Shown in pieces: positions 44,662 through 53,809 of a DNA stretch of 64,000 nt (position 1 is the stretch's first letter; each line of letters begins with the position of its first letter). The notes beneath the pieces were generated by a model. It was given only the letters and a program-made list of their open reading frames with translations, searched no databases and was not told the origin of the DNA. The stretch covers positions 3,765,001 to 3,829,000 of the forward strand of contig NZ_CP085876.1 of NCBI RefSeq assembly GCF_013284245.2. Direction: 5' to 3'. This DNA is from Brevibacillus sp. DP1.3A. GTDB taxonomy: Bacteria > Bacillota > Bacilli > Brevibacillales > Brevibacillaceae. A program made the position numbers and the translations under genes.

Positions 44662-45489
44662 ATGTTTCGCAAGTTTGTCTATTCCTTTGTATGTCTGTTA
44701 CTGTTTATGACCGCTGGTGCCGTTGATGTAAACGCTGCCGCACCAAAAGTAACTGGCACACTATTCATTGAGAAACCATTCAAGAAAGAAGGACTTCGGT
44801 TTCAAACGACCGTTACTGAAATCGACAATCCAAAATACGACTCACCAATGTACCACGTAAATACGGTTGTCACCAATATTTCGCGGAAACCGATCACGTA
44901 CACGACTGCTCATTGCTATGGTGTGACAACACGACTAGAAGCGTATGCCTCTGGAGACTCTTGGGAGCTTCCCTACCCTGAAGACGAACCTGCCTGTACC
45001 CCGGACATCAAGGAGAGAACCTTAAAGCCCGGGAGAACGATCGAGCAAGATGAATATTTCCGAACAGATGAACTGCCGGATGATCTTACGCCAGACTATT
45101 TTCAAGTGAATTCTTCTGTGCGCATCCTCGTTGGACCGGAAGATAAGGAACGCAAAGAGGAACTCGTAAAGATGCAGACGCAATTTCTTGCAGGGCTAGC
45201 TCTCCATCCAGATGAGATTGAGCTCCAGGCTGAAGCGAGTGAGCTTCCTAAATCGTATTACGAAATCAATGCGACAGGAAAAGTCTCTAATAAGGAAATC
45301 AAGCGCGTAACGCTTCAGGTCTTTAATACGCTCATTACGTTGCGAATCGACTCGAAGTCAGGAGAGTTTACCACGAAGAAAAAAGTAAAAGCAAAAGGTC
45401 CATCCCTTCAATCAGGTGTACTCGAGCTAACGTATAAAGATGGGACGAAACATATCTACAACATTCCCATAGAAAATTCCAGCAACTAA
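44662..45489 (+). CDS. Secreted protein of unknown function
   Basis: A 275-residue exported protein. FRKFVYSFVCLLLFMTAGAV then DVNAA is a Sec signal peptide. The mature part is beta-rich: VNTVVTNISRKPITYTTAHC and ERTLKPGRTIEQDEYF recall BsuPI-like or related immunoglobulin-like domains, but the match is weak. A second beta domain follows from about residue 190. AGGAGGTG precedes the ATG at 44662; the longer ORF from 44521 has no site. Single gene, with a strong terminator. Confidence 0.78.
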   Translation: MFRKFVYSFVCLLLFMTAGAVDVNAAAPKVTGTLFIEKPFKKEGLRFQTTVTEIDNPKYDSPMYHVNTVVTNISRKPITYTTAHCYGVTTRLEAYASGDSWELPYPEDEPACTPDIKERTLKPGRTIEQDEYFRTDELPDDLTPDYFQVNSSVRILVGPEDKERKEELVKMQTQFLAGLALHPDEIELQAEASELPKSYYEINATGKVSNKEIKRVTLQVFNTLITLRIDSKSGEFTTKKKVKAKGPSLQSGVLELTYKDGTKHIYNIPIENSSN

Positions 45490-45497
45490 TGTTCTCC

Positions 45498-45537
45498 ACG
45501 AAAAAAAGGACTGCCATGTGTGCGTCCTTTTTTTCGT
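45498..45537. terminator. Bidirectional terminator
   Basis: ACGAAAAAAAGGAC pairs with GTCCTTTTTTTTCGT around a 12-base loop; A and T runs flank both sides. It ends the secreted-protein gene and the convergent GNAT gene. Confidence 0.85.
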
Positions 45538-45571
45538 GTTTCACTCTGGTTCTGTTCTGTCGTGCTATTCC

Positions 45572-46078
45572 CTACTGCTTAGACCAGTAAATCAATGTGT
45601 CGTCCCTCTTCATTTCTGCAAAGCCCATTTTGACTAATATTTTCGCGGAATCTATATTATCTAGCAAGCACTTCGCTGTAATCTTTTTCACATCTGGCTG
45701 CAACAACGCCCAATTCGCTAGGCCTTCTGCTGCCTCGTACGCGTAACCTTTTTTTCGTTCGGCTTCCATAATTCCATAGCCGATGTCCACTTCTCCCTCC
45801 GCATTCGGTACTCCCTTGAACCCTGCATCCCCGATGATCTTCATGCCATCTTTTGTAATGATCATCCTCGATTCAAATCCTGTCGGTTCCCCTGTGAGTT
45901 CGAGTGCTTTGATGATTTTGGGTATCGTTTCCATCGCATCCTCATCAGGCCAGCCTTTTCCTAATGTAAGCCCCATATCCAATAACTCTTCGTAATTTTC
46001 TTGCAAAATATTCGCCGCTATTCTATGTGTAAATGGAATCAATATGAGCCGTTGTGTATGAATGCTTTTTTCATTCAT
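45572..46078 (-). CDS. GNAT acetyltransferase (RimJ/RimL-like)
   Basis: A 168-residue N-acetyltransferase. It starts IHTQRLILIPFTHRIA, typical of RimJ/RimL proteins. The acetyl-CoA site is seen in VDIGYGIMEAERKKGYAYEA, then LLDNIDSAKILVKMGFAEM. It acetylates an unknown amine, perhaps a protein N-terminus or a drug. AAGGGGT lies about 8 bases before the ATG. Single gene. Confidence 0.88.
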   Translation of the reverse strand: MNEKSIHTQRLILIPFTHRIAANILQENYEELLDMGLTLGKGWPDEDAMETIPKIIKALELTGEPTGFESRMIITKDGMKIIGDAGFKGVPNAEGEVDIGYGIMEAERKKGYAYEAAEGLANWALLQPDVKKITAKCLLDNIDSAKILVKMGFAEMKRDDTLIYWSKQ

Positions 46079-46357
46079 GAACAGGTACCCCTTCCTTTTC
46101 CTTCATTGTCAGTGACGATATTTACGTTGGATTTACACTCCAAATGTTTTTTCAGAAAGGGTCTATTCCTACACCTCGGCTACTCTTTCATTACTCCGAT
46201 AGGAAGAATCACTCGGGCACTACCATTATAGCATGATTTTCCATCCCTTTTTTCTTAGAACGAATTGAAGATTGATTAATTGGAATCTTTTCCGAATAAT
46301 GAGAGATAACGAATGATGACGGACACCACGGAAATCCAGTTGGTAAGGAGTGAGAAC

Positions 46358-48103
46358 ATGTCCACAACGCTAAACACTGAGCTTGTCCGCATTGAGCCCT
46401 GGGCGGATCACGATCTTCCCTTGCTGCGTCTTTTGAATGCGCCTGCCATGATGGAGCATCTTGGAGGCCCCGAGACGGAAGAGCAGCTCCTTGCTCGGCA
46501 CGAACGATACGTCAATAAGGACGGACAGCTAACGAGCAAGATGTTCAGCATCGTACTGCTGCCAGATCACACCCCCGTCGGAAGCATCGGCTATTGGGAC
46601 CGCATCTGGCAAGGAGAAAACGTATACGAAGTAGGCTGGAGCGTCCTGCCTCCCTTTCAAGGGAAAGGAATCGCTTCTGTGGCTTTAGCCTCACTCATCA
46701 CAAGCATCAACCAAGAACGAAAACACAAATTTATTCATGCCTATCCCTCCGTGGATAATCCTGCTTCCAATGCCATTTGCCGTAAGCTCGGTTTCACTCT
46801 GCAGTCAGAATGCGTCTTTGAATACCCTCCAGGAAGTTTTATGCGCTCCAATGATTGGCGATTAGAAGTTGCATCAGGACATTTCCCCATTGAAAAAGTC
46901 CGGGAGCAATTCCCCGCGCTACAACGAACTTACAAGGGCAAACCAGTTGTTTATCTCGATGGCCCAGGCGGCTCACAAGTCGTAAAATCCTCCATGGACG
47001 CGATCTATCGCTATATGGCGAACGGTGGAGCGAATTTACACGGCTCTTTTCCAACAAGCAAGGAGACAGAAGCCATCCTTGCAGATGCGAAGCAAGCCGT
47101 AGCAGACCTTTTCCACGTGAAGCCGCTGGAGGTAGCCTTCGGGGCGAATATGACCACCCTGACCTTTGCGATTGCACGTGCATTAGGTCGACATTGGAGA
47201 GAAGGGGATGAGATCATCGTCTCCGAAATGGATCACCGCGCCAATGTAGATCCGTGGCTGACTGTTGCCGCTGATCGCGGAATGACCGTTCGGTGGTTAA
47301 AGGTGAACAAAGAAACACTTACGTTACAACTAGATGAGCTCGATACCCTACTTACTTCCAGGACCAGACTTGTGGCAGTCGGGCTTGCTTCCAATGCTGT
47401 CGGAACGATCCATGATCTCGCTGCCATATCCCAAAAAGCACGTGCAAAAGGAGTTATTGTTGCTGTCGACGCCGTGCATGCAGTCCCGCACTTCCCCATC
47501 CATCGTGACGAAATTGGAGCCGATATCCTGCTCTGTTCTGCTTACAAGTTTTTTGGCCCTCATGTGGGAATCGCTGTCATTTGCAAAGAAATTTTTGAAG
47601 CACTCGATGTTTACAAACTGGTTCCTGCCCCCGCTTCTTATCCAGATAAACTGGAGACCGGAACACAAAATCATGAAGGAATCGCTGGAATCAGACCCGC
47701 TATCGAATTTGTAGCTTCGCTTGGTTTCGGTGATAGCTTCGCTGAAAAAATCTGCTCTGGTTATGAGGTGATCGAAGCCTATGAAAATCAGTTGGCTGAA
47801 AAGCTGCGAAAAGAACTAGGCGCAATGAATGGTGTCACCATCTATCAAGCGTGTGAAGATGTTCCGAAAACACCAACGATCGCTTTTAGGATCGAAGGGT
47901 TTACTCCCCAAGAAATATGTGAGCGATTGTGCGAGGAGCATAGCATATTCGTTGCGGACGGGGACTTCTATGCGACAACACTCGCCAATTGTTTGGGAAT
48001 CAGTGAAAGTGGCGGCTGGATACGAGCGGGGCTGGCACCGTACAATACCCACGAGGAAATGAACCGTTTCATTCAAGGTATCAAAGCCATTATAAGGGCA
48101 TAA
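46358..48103 (+). CDS. GNAT-cysteine desulfurase-like fusion protein
   Basis: A 581-residue two-domain protein. Residues 1-175 are a GNAT acetyltransferase: VGWSVLPPFQGKGIASVALA is the CoA loop and NPASNAICRKLGFTL follows. Residues 185-580 are a class V PLP aminotransferase of the VC1184 cysteine desulfurase subfamily (FPALQR, VVYLDGPGGSQV, MDHRANVDPW). The Schiff-base Lys is in CSAYKFFGPH and the PLP Asp in VIVAVDAVHAV. It may make an activated sulfur or an acetylated amino acid. AAGGAGTGAGAAC precedes the ATG. The frame is continuous, so the fusion is real unless assembly is wrong. It is convergent with the thiazole-peptide cluster. Confidence 0.85.
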   Translation: MSTTLNTELVRIEPWADHDLPLLRLLNAPAMMEHLGGPETEEQLLARHERYVNKDGQLTSKMFSIVLLPDHTPVGSIGYWDRIWQGENVYEVGWSVLPPFQGKGIASVALASLITSINQERKHKFIHAYPSVDNPASNAICRKLGFTLQSECVFEYPPGSFMRSNDWRLEVASGHFPIEKVREQFPALQRTYKGKPVVYLDGPGGSQVVKSSMDAIYRYMANGGANLHGSFPTSKETEAILADAKQAVADLFHVKPLEVAFGANMTTLTFAIARALGRHWREGDEIIVSEMDHRANVDPWLTVAADRGMTVRWLKVNKETLTLQLDELDTLLTSRTRLVAVGLASNAVGTIHDLAAISQKARAKGVIVAVDAVHAVPHFPIHRDEIGADILLCSAYKFFGPHVGIAVICKEIFEALDVYKLVPAPASYPDKLETGTQNHEGIAGIRPAIEFVASLGFGDSFAEKICSGYEVIEAYENQLAEKLRKELGAMNGVTIYQACEDVPKTPTIAFRIEGFTPQEICERLCEEHSIFVADGDFYATTLANCLGISESGGWIRAGLAPYNTHEEMNRFIQGIKAIIRA

Positions 48104-48106
48104 AAC

Positions 48107-48140
48107 AAGACCCGGGTCAACGCGACTCGGGTCTTCCACG
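48107..48140. terminator. Bidirectional terminator between fusion gene and RiPP cluster
   Basis: AAGACCCGGGTC pairs with GACTCGGGTCTT (one mismatch) around a short loop; TTTTT follows on plus and TTGTTTTA on minus. It ends both convergent transcripts. Confidence 0.8.
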
Positions 48141-48143
48141 TTT

Positions 48144-49751
48144 TTATCCATGAAGCCCGCCCTGAAATCTGGCGCGGGGGCGATAATGCCCGACCGGAAT
48201 TTGGATCAAGCAGGTTTTCTCTTCTGTCTCTAGGTTGTATAGATCGTCGCAATTTTCCACGTCAAATCCGAGTAACGGATGACCGCCCATTCCACACGTG
48301 AACGCTGCTAATAGCAAGTGATGCACGACGATTCCCGCCTCCAAATGCTGGATGCGATACCCTCTAAGCCCTAGCTGATTGATCAAATGATCGCGTTTAC
48401 CCGCCACATGAAAGCAGAGCGGCACTTGATACAAATTCACGTTGTCCAGGGTCATTCCGTCTTGAAGGCGTGCTCGTAAATCTCCATAGACAATCGGATA
48501 AAGAGCGTGCTCCAGTGGTTCGTAAGCGTATGCCCCATCTCGTATCCCTTCTACCTGATGAATGCTTACAAAGAGAGAAAGCCTACTCCACGCTACTTCT
48601 TGATTTTTCCCCAAATCATTGCCATACGATAGAGCACTCATCGTCATTTCCACGATACGCGCTACCTGATCCTGGTCTGTTTTTCTCCTGATAAAGTCCA
48701 TTTCCGGCGAAAAACGCTCCCGGCAATACTGCGCCAGATCATAGTTTGGTTTCTGCAAACGCGGGAGAAGAATTCGCTCATCGGAACGACGAAGCCACTT
48801 GCTTTCCAACTGATCTGAATAACGCGTAATCGAATGGGTAGATTCCTGCATGGCAGCTTGATTCATTTGCAGGAGCGCAGGATATTTTCTCATTCTTTTT
48901 GAGCGCATCATATGCACATGCTTTTGTTCAGGCAGTTCTCGGATTAACTCGCTTGCCGTCTCCTCACCTCGCTCTGCCCAATGTGCGGTTGAGTGCGACT
49001 GCCTCTCCCCATCTATTTGAAGCGCTAAGGGAACTACCGCGTATACACTCTCTTGATCGGCAGACAATCCTAGAAGTGTATTCATCGCTCTATCTAGAAA
49101 CTGGTAGTGTACCGCAGTCGTTACACCGAACTGGTTTGCCATTTCCTGCAATTGTCCAAGCAGTACTCCAGCATCGAGGCCCTGCAATCGATAGGAAAAC
49201 TCATCATACTTAAAAAAGTTCTTCCAAAAATAGGTGGATACGAACGCAACTCCAAAGCAAGCATGTACCGGGCAACTGCCGCCAAGTGCTCGGCTTAGGA
49301 AGTGATCAAAATTCCCTTCGCGCAATTGTACAAGTCTGTGATGGGCCACATCGTAGTGGTATAGACCTGAAGGAATACTAGACAGCTTTATATACACGTA
49401 CAGCTCACTCGGATAGAGCGCCCCTCCAGACGGAACTGGTCTTCGATTGGTTACAAGCGACACAAACGACTCAGATCCTACATCTGCCGGAGTTGTGGTT
49501 AACAACGATTGGCTGATTTGGATGAGGCCATAGCTATACCATAACCAAGCGCCCAATTGAGGAAGAGACATCTCTTGTGAAACCGTAAGATCTGCGAGCG
49601 ATAGAGGGACGTCTTCTGGCAGTGGAATAACAGGTAGCCCCCTGTACAGCTTGTATGTCAGTGGCGCATCCCCCCAATCCACTTCGAGATCACTTGGCCT
49701 GGCGTTTTCCGTATCAAAATGAAGGCGGTACAAGAAATTTTCGAGACTCAT
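48144..49751 (-). CDS. SagB-type dehydrogenase of a thiazole/oxazole peptide cluster
   Basis: A 535-residue protein with two nitroreductase-like (SagB/ThcOx) halves. The first contains TNRRPVPSGGALYPSELYVY near residue 110, which binds FMN, and the second ends with VVHHLLLAAFTCGMGGHPLL. SagB-type enzymes oxidise azolines to thiazoles or oxazoles. It is the last gene of the cluster, after the YcaO gene. GGGAGTGA lies before the ATG at 49751; the ORF could start at 49772 but that would lie inside the preceding gene. The duplication may give an internal pseudo-dimer. Confidence 0.88.
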   Translation of the reverse strand: MSLENFLYRLHFDTENARPSDLEVDWGDAPLTYKLYRGLPVIPLPEDVPLSLADLTVSQEMSLPQLGAWLWYSYGLIQISQSLLTTTPADVGSESFVSLVTNRRPVPSGGALYPSELYVYIKLSSIPSGLYHYDVAHHRLVQLREGNFDHFLSRALGGSCPVHACFGVAFVSTYFWKNFFKYDEFSYRLQGLDAGVLLGQLQEMANQFGVTTAVHYQFLDRAMNTLLGLSADQESVYAVVPLALQIDGERQSHSTAHWAERGEETASELIRELPEQKHVHMMRSKRMRKYPALLQMNQAAMQESTHSITRYSDQLESKWLRRSDERILLPRLQKPNYDLAQYCRERFSPEMDFIRRKTDQDQVARIVEMTMSALSYGNDLGKNQEVAWSRLSLFVSIHQVEGIRDGAYAYEPLEHALYPIVYGDLRARLQDGMTLDNVNLYQVPLCFHVAGKRDHLINQLGLRGYRIQHLEAGIVVHHLLLAAFTCGMGGHPLLGFDVENCDDLYNLETEEKTCLIQIPVGHYRPRARFQGGLHG

Positions 49752-49773
49752 CCGGCTCACTCCCAGATGCATG

Positions 49774-51714
49774 TTATGGAAACGGATGCGGAAAAGGATT
49801 CAACTCGTCTACACGCAGTGGTTGTTTCGTGTAACCCAGCTTCACAGGGACCTCCAATACTCTTTTCAATCCCGTTACTCGCGTGAGATGCTGGCCAAAA
49901 GTCATCGGGAGCATGCCAGGAATCAATACGCGTACGCAAGATAAGCCGTGGCGCCCTACCTCTGGTGTCGTTTGATCTACTACAATGACATCGAGATCTA
50001 ACTTTTGGAACACACCGAGCAACTCCCGCAAATCGTCTGTGAGATCACGATGCTGGTTTCTTCTAGGAAATTGTTCAGCGAAAGAGACCATCGAACGTGA
50101 ATTATCCATAAGAAAGGATAAGCGCTCCGCTGCTTCCGGCAAGCTGTAAAGCATCGCATGGTCGTCCATCTTTTTCACTAGGGACGAATCATGGAGCATG
50201 CGTAAATATTTGTCTCGGTTCGCTTCGTACTTGTCTGTCAAAGTCATGAGCATGGCAGCCGTTTCGTAAATGGAGCTTTTTACAGCGCGGATGGGGTCTG
50301 GATGCGCTCCTGCTGCACAAACGAGGTGCAAGCCTTCTTCTCCGCGGTTTTTCGCAATCGTCCATACAGCGGGAATTCCATTTTCCATTGTCGCATCGAA
50401 CAAGTACAAATCGTAATTGGTAACGGTCTGCATCCGATCAATTAGAAGAAGCAATTCCTGGTCATTGACCGTAGCGGGATCGAGACGTGGTAATGGCAGT
50501 TGGGCATACCAGGTCAACAAGAAAGCATCTCGCTCAACCACTTCGAGGATTCCGTAAAAAATCGCCTCCTCCAAACTGCCGCCTAACGCACAGCCATTGG
50601 AGGTCTCAAATACAACTCCCTCCCCGAATCCCATACTGTAGTAGGCCATGAGCTCAGGTACAAGAATGGGTCGCTCTTCTTTAAAGGAATAACCCCATAC
50701 CCAGTTCATCTCTCGCTTGGGATCAAACGGCTGAAAAGGAAAATCTGGTAGGGCATACTGCTCTTCTGAATGGGTCCCCGCCGTTGTCGGATCAAGGGCA
50801 TGCGGCGCAAGGTTTGCATAGCAGTCACGCACCATCGTCCTCTTGCCACGCGGCATCAGCCCGCAATATCTTTCCATTCCCTCCAAAATCGCCGTTAACT
50901 CGCTATCCGCGTACGAAACGGATCTGCCTGCTGTACCCTCATTATGCGAAAATAAAGGCAAATTGACACTTACATCTGCAAAAACAGAGACGAGATCACG
51001 GACTTTCCCGTTCAAAAATCCGGTTCGGGAATCCAAATACTCGGAGGTAAGTGCTTGTTGCAACTCAGCAATGGATTTTGTGCGGTAACTATCAGGACTT
51101 TGCTTTATGTTGGGCTTCAAGCGTATTCTTGCCCGATCCTCTGAATCCTCAGGCAACCGACTACATACTGAACATAATGGATTTGGTAAAAAGAAATGGC
51201 GGGTACTTGTCAATGTTTGTAAATCAATGAATTGGATATGCTCCGATAAGTGGGCTTGCCTGCCCTCTACGAAACGTAACACTTCCGCGATTACGTGGTG
51301 AGCCACCTGTAGTAAGCCAGAGCGGGATGACCACGGATCCCGATGTATTTCGCCTTTTTCGCTCAGCATTTTTTGTACCTTCCACATCTCTTGCCGATCG
51401 CGTCCCGCCATCAAACGACGCATATCTGCGCACTGAGAGCACCCTGTTTGACCTGGTCGTACCAGCGGGCCTACAATCGCTTCTCCGAATGAAACAAAAC
51501 CGCGCAGCCATGGAATATTCGCTTGTTGGAAATGTTTTTCTGCTTGCAGATACAAGGTAGGATGATAGGTATCGTGTAACAGAAGTGCCAAGTCTGCTAC
51601 CCTTGTCGCCGATTCCATTTTCTCACTCCGCCACACGCGGTAATCCGTCATGAGACGTTCTGAAATCAGCTCTGCTAATACGCCATCTCCGATTACAAGA
51701 ATGTCAGCACTCAT
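49774..51714 (-). CDS. YcaO cyclodehydratase with TOMM leader-binding domain
   Basis: A 646-residue protein. The N-terminal 190 residues are the TOMM leader-peptide-recognition/E1-like domain with the Cys-rich VRPGQTGCSQCADMRRLMAG and NPLCSVCSRL, a possible zinc site. The YcaO domain runs from about 245 to 640: SVSYADSELTAILEGMERYC holds ATP-binding Glu residues, and EEAIFYGILEVVERDAFLLT the second set. The C-terminus is proline-rich (LNPFPHPFP), typical of active YcaO enzymes. It cyclises Cys and Ser/Thr of the precursor using ATP. Its ATG overlaps the upstream gene stop by 4 bases. GGGAGGTG precedes it. Confidence 0.92.
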   Translation of the reverse strand: MSADILVIGDGVLAELISERLMTDYRVWRSEKMESATRVADLALLLHDTYHPTLYLQAEKHFQQANIPWLRGFVSFGEAIVGPLVRPGQTGCSQCADMRRLMAGRDRQEMWKVQKMLSEKGEIHRDPWSSRSGLLQVAHHVIAEVLRFVEGRQAHLSEHIQFIDLQTLTSTRHFFLPNPLCSVCSRLPEDSEDRARIRLKPNIKQSPDSYRTKSIAELQQALTSEYLDSRTGFLNGKVRDLVSVFADVSVNLPLFSHNEGTAGRSVSYADSELTAILEGMERYCGLMPRGKRTMVRDCYANLAPHALDPTTAGTHSEEQYALPDFPFQPFDPKREMNWVWGYSFKEERPILVPELMAYYSMGFGEGVVFETSNGCALGGSLEEAIFYGILEVVERDAFLLTWYAQLPLPRLDPATVNDQELLLLIDRMQTVTNYDLYLFDATMENGIPAVWTIAKNRGEEGLHLVCAAGAHPDPIRAVKSSIYETAAMLMTLTDKYEANRDKYLRMLHDSSLVKKMDDHAMLYSLPEAAERLSFLMDNSRSMVSFAEQFPRRNQHRDLTDDLRELLGVFQKLDLDVIVVDQTTPEVGRHGLSCVRVLIPGMLPMTFGQHLTRVTGLKRVLEVPVKLGYTKQPLRVDELNPFPHPFP

Positions 51715-53654
51715 TGAAGCACCTCCCGAGAGAGCAGCAAAGCGAATACCCCGCCAAGGTCTTCCTCCAAGAAAGACTCTATCGCCGCATTTATGATCAG
51801 AGGTTTTTTGTGATGAAGTGCTAAAACTTCGATAGCGTGCTGCCAGACTTCATGTTCTGATTCTTCTTTGCTAGGGATGAATGCCAATTCCATTATTTCA
51901 CCCGTCATTGCTACAGATTGCGCTGTAAGTACATACTTAGATAATGGTGTTGATTGATTCTGGATACGATGTAAGGCATGCATTAACGCTTTTTGCAACG
52001 CGTCTAGCTCCTGTAAGCCAACACTCCCAAACCAACCGGAGCGCGTTCCCACCCAAATAACCGGAAAACCGCACACATCATGGCCCTTGGCAATCTTCGG
52101 TTCTTCACCCAATGTAGCGAATGACCGCATATAATACTGAGACTGCTCATCCGCAATCGTTCCAGCGTGAACAGGTCTAGCTGTTGGTTGTCGTCCTTTC
52201 ATTTCTGACACATACGTGAGTGTTAAACAATGTAGTAACGCCCGACTTAACCCTTCTGCTGCCGTTTCTCCTGCTCCAATTCCGATGTTTCCATCTATCC
52301 CCACTTGTAAAGCCCTGTTTTGGGTAGCGAGATGGTTCACCATTCTTCCGACATACATCTCTGCCCCAAGTAATCCAGCTTCTCTTCTCGCCTCGTCATG
52401 GTTATAACCCGCGCATACGACGGATGGCAAAAGCTCTGAGGGACCATCTGCGACGGGATCGACTGCCGTAACGATACACTGAGTGAGCGGCAATTGCGTT
52501 AGCTCACCCTCATCCCAACTGTCAAAAATTCCGGTACCAGATGAGGTCCATGATGGAAACAGCGACAATAGACTTTCCTTTTGTTCTGCCTCTTTTGATA
52601 GCCGCGATTGGAGATCACGGTCATCTAATACCTCCATGCTCATCTCTTCACTCAGCATCGGATGCCGCATAAATGACTGCCAGCTTCCTTCTAATGTCTC
52701 TAGATTTAGCAAATAAACCTTGTTGGCGACCTCTGTTTCTATGGCCCCTGTAACGTATTTAAACCATTCAAAAACAGCAATGTTGGCCAACATGGCTGCT
52801 GCAGTCATAGAAAACGCATGATGATCGGGGTCCTCACTCAAAGCTTGTCGATGCAACCGACGCCAAGCCGATTCAAAGCAAGCCTCCGATTGCGGATGAA
52901 CCAGCGGCCCAACCATTCCTTTTTGGAGTACGAAAAGCGCTGGAATAAACACCTTCTCTTGCTCTCTACACACAGAATGAATAACACTTGTTTCATCCTT
53001 GTTTGTATGTGCTGATGTGTACAAAACCGCAGTGAATGGCTCGATTGCCTCCGACCACTCTACCTTGCCCCACGACGCTGGTTCTAGCTTTTCCAGCTTT
53101 ACATGCGGGTCTTTCCTGCGCGAATTCTCGATGATCGTCTCTAGCCGCTCACGATCAGTCGGAGTCTCACCCGTCATTGCATAATGGAATTGAACGCATC
53201 CCGATTCTAACAATGCATGGATGACAGAAAGGAGAAATGGGCCAGCTCCGATTACCAAAACGTTTTCTGCTCGATATTTTTGAAACCGATACCCTCCCGA
53301 ACCGCCAAACTGGTCCAAAAATTCAATCTGCGCTGCATACGTGGACATCGTTTCTCGGGATAAATCATGTGGTTTATCCTGACTCACGTCCTGGAGAAAT
53401 CCATTTTGCAAAAGAGTGCCTGCTACCTCATATATTTGCTGTTGGTATTCATCAGGCAAATCATCGGTCAATTGTTCCAGTGTATGCTCACCATTAAACA
53501 TGGGCATTAATTGGTCTACCCATCGTTCGATCATGTCGCCCTTCATGCGGAAGGTCCCAATGTTATTGCGAAAATATACACTACCATCTGCATCGGGTAT
53601 ATAAACTGTATCCCGTTTCACTTTTATACGCATCGAAGGATTCAACCTATCCAT
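51711..53654 (-). CDS. Thiazole-containing bacteriocin maturation protein (E1-like)
   Basis: A 647-residue protein matching the 'putative thiazole-containing bacteriocin maturation protein' family found beside heterocycloanthracin clusters. The N-terminus (VKRDTVYIPDADGSVYFRNN) resembles a leader-binding winged helix, and ENVLVIGAGPFLLSVIHALL near residue 130 is a Rossmann-type E1 nucleotide loop. No catalytic Cys or full zinc site of active E1 enzymes stands out, so it probably presents the leader to the YcaO enzyme. GGGAGG precedes the ATG at 53654. It is translationally coupled to the YcaO gene and follows the precursor terminator. Confidence 0.88.
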   Translation of the reverse strand: MDRLNPSMRIKVKRDTVYIPDADGSVYFRNNIGTFRMKGDMIERWVDQLMPMFNGEHTLEQLTDDLPDEYQQQIYEVAGTLLQNGFLQDVSQDKPHDLSRETMSTYAAQIEFLDQFGGSGGYRFQKYRAENVLVIGAGPFLLSVIHALLESGCVQFHYAMTGETPTDRERLETIIENSRRKDPHVKLEKLEPASWGKVEWSEAIEPFTAVLYTSAHTNKDETSVIHSVCREQEKVFIPALFVLQKGMVGPLVHPQSEACFESAWRRLHRQALSEDPDHHAFSMTAAAMLANIAVFEWFKYVTGAIETEVANKVYLLNLETLEGSWQSFMRHPMLSEEMSMEVLDDRDLQSRLSKEAEQKESLLSLFPSWTSSGTGIFDSWDEGELTQLPLTQCIVTAVDPVADGPSELLPSVVCAGYNHDEARREAGLLGAEMYVGRMVNHLATQNRALQVGIDGNIGIGAGETAAEGLSRALLHCLTLTYVSEMKGRQPTARPVHAGTIADEQSQYYMRSFATLGEEPKIAKGHDVCGFPVIWVGTRSGWFGSVGLQELDALQKALMHALHRIQNQSTPLSKYVLTAQSVAMTGEIMELAFIPSKEESEHEVWQHAIEVLALHHKKPLIINAAIESFLEEDLGGVFALLLSREVLQ

Positions 53655-53746
53655 TCTCCGCCCCCTCCCTTTGCGAAATCCGTCTATTTGTGACGAGACA
53701 TGTCACTCTCATTTTATGTAGGACTATTTGTCTCACATTCCTGTTC

Positions 53747-53790
53747 GCAAAAAACAAAGCTCCTGCCAAAACAATACTGTTGGCAGGAGC
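53747..53790 (-). terminator. Terminator between the precursor gene and maturation genes
   Basis: On the minus strand GCTCCTGCCA pairs perfectly with TGGCAGGAGC (53790-53759) and is followed by TTTGTTTTTTGC. It sits between the precursor and the first enzyme gene, so it probably gives high precursor expression with partial read-through. Confidence 0.85.
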
Positions 53791-53809
53791 ATAATGCGGG
53801 GTACGATCA

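Noticed and set aside
47348..47674. 108-codon minus-strand frame inside the GNAT-desulfurase fusion
   Set aside because: Antisense of the conserved PLP domain; no start signal or domain.
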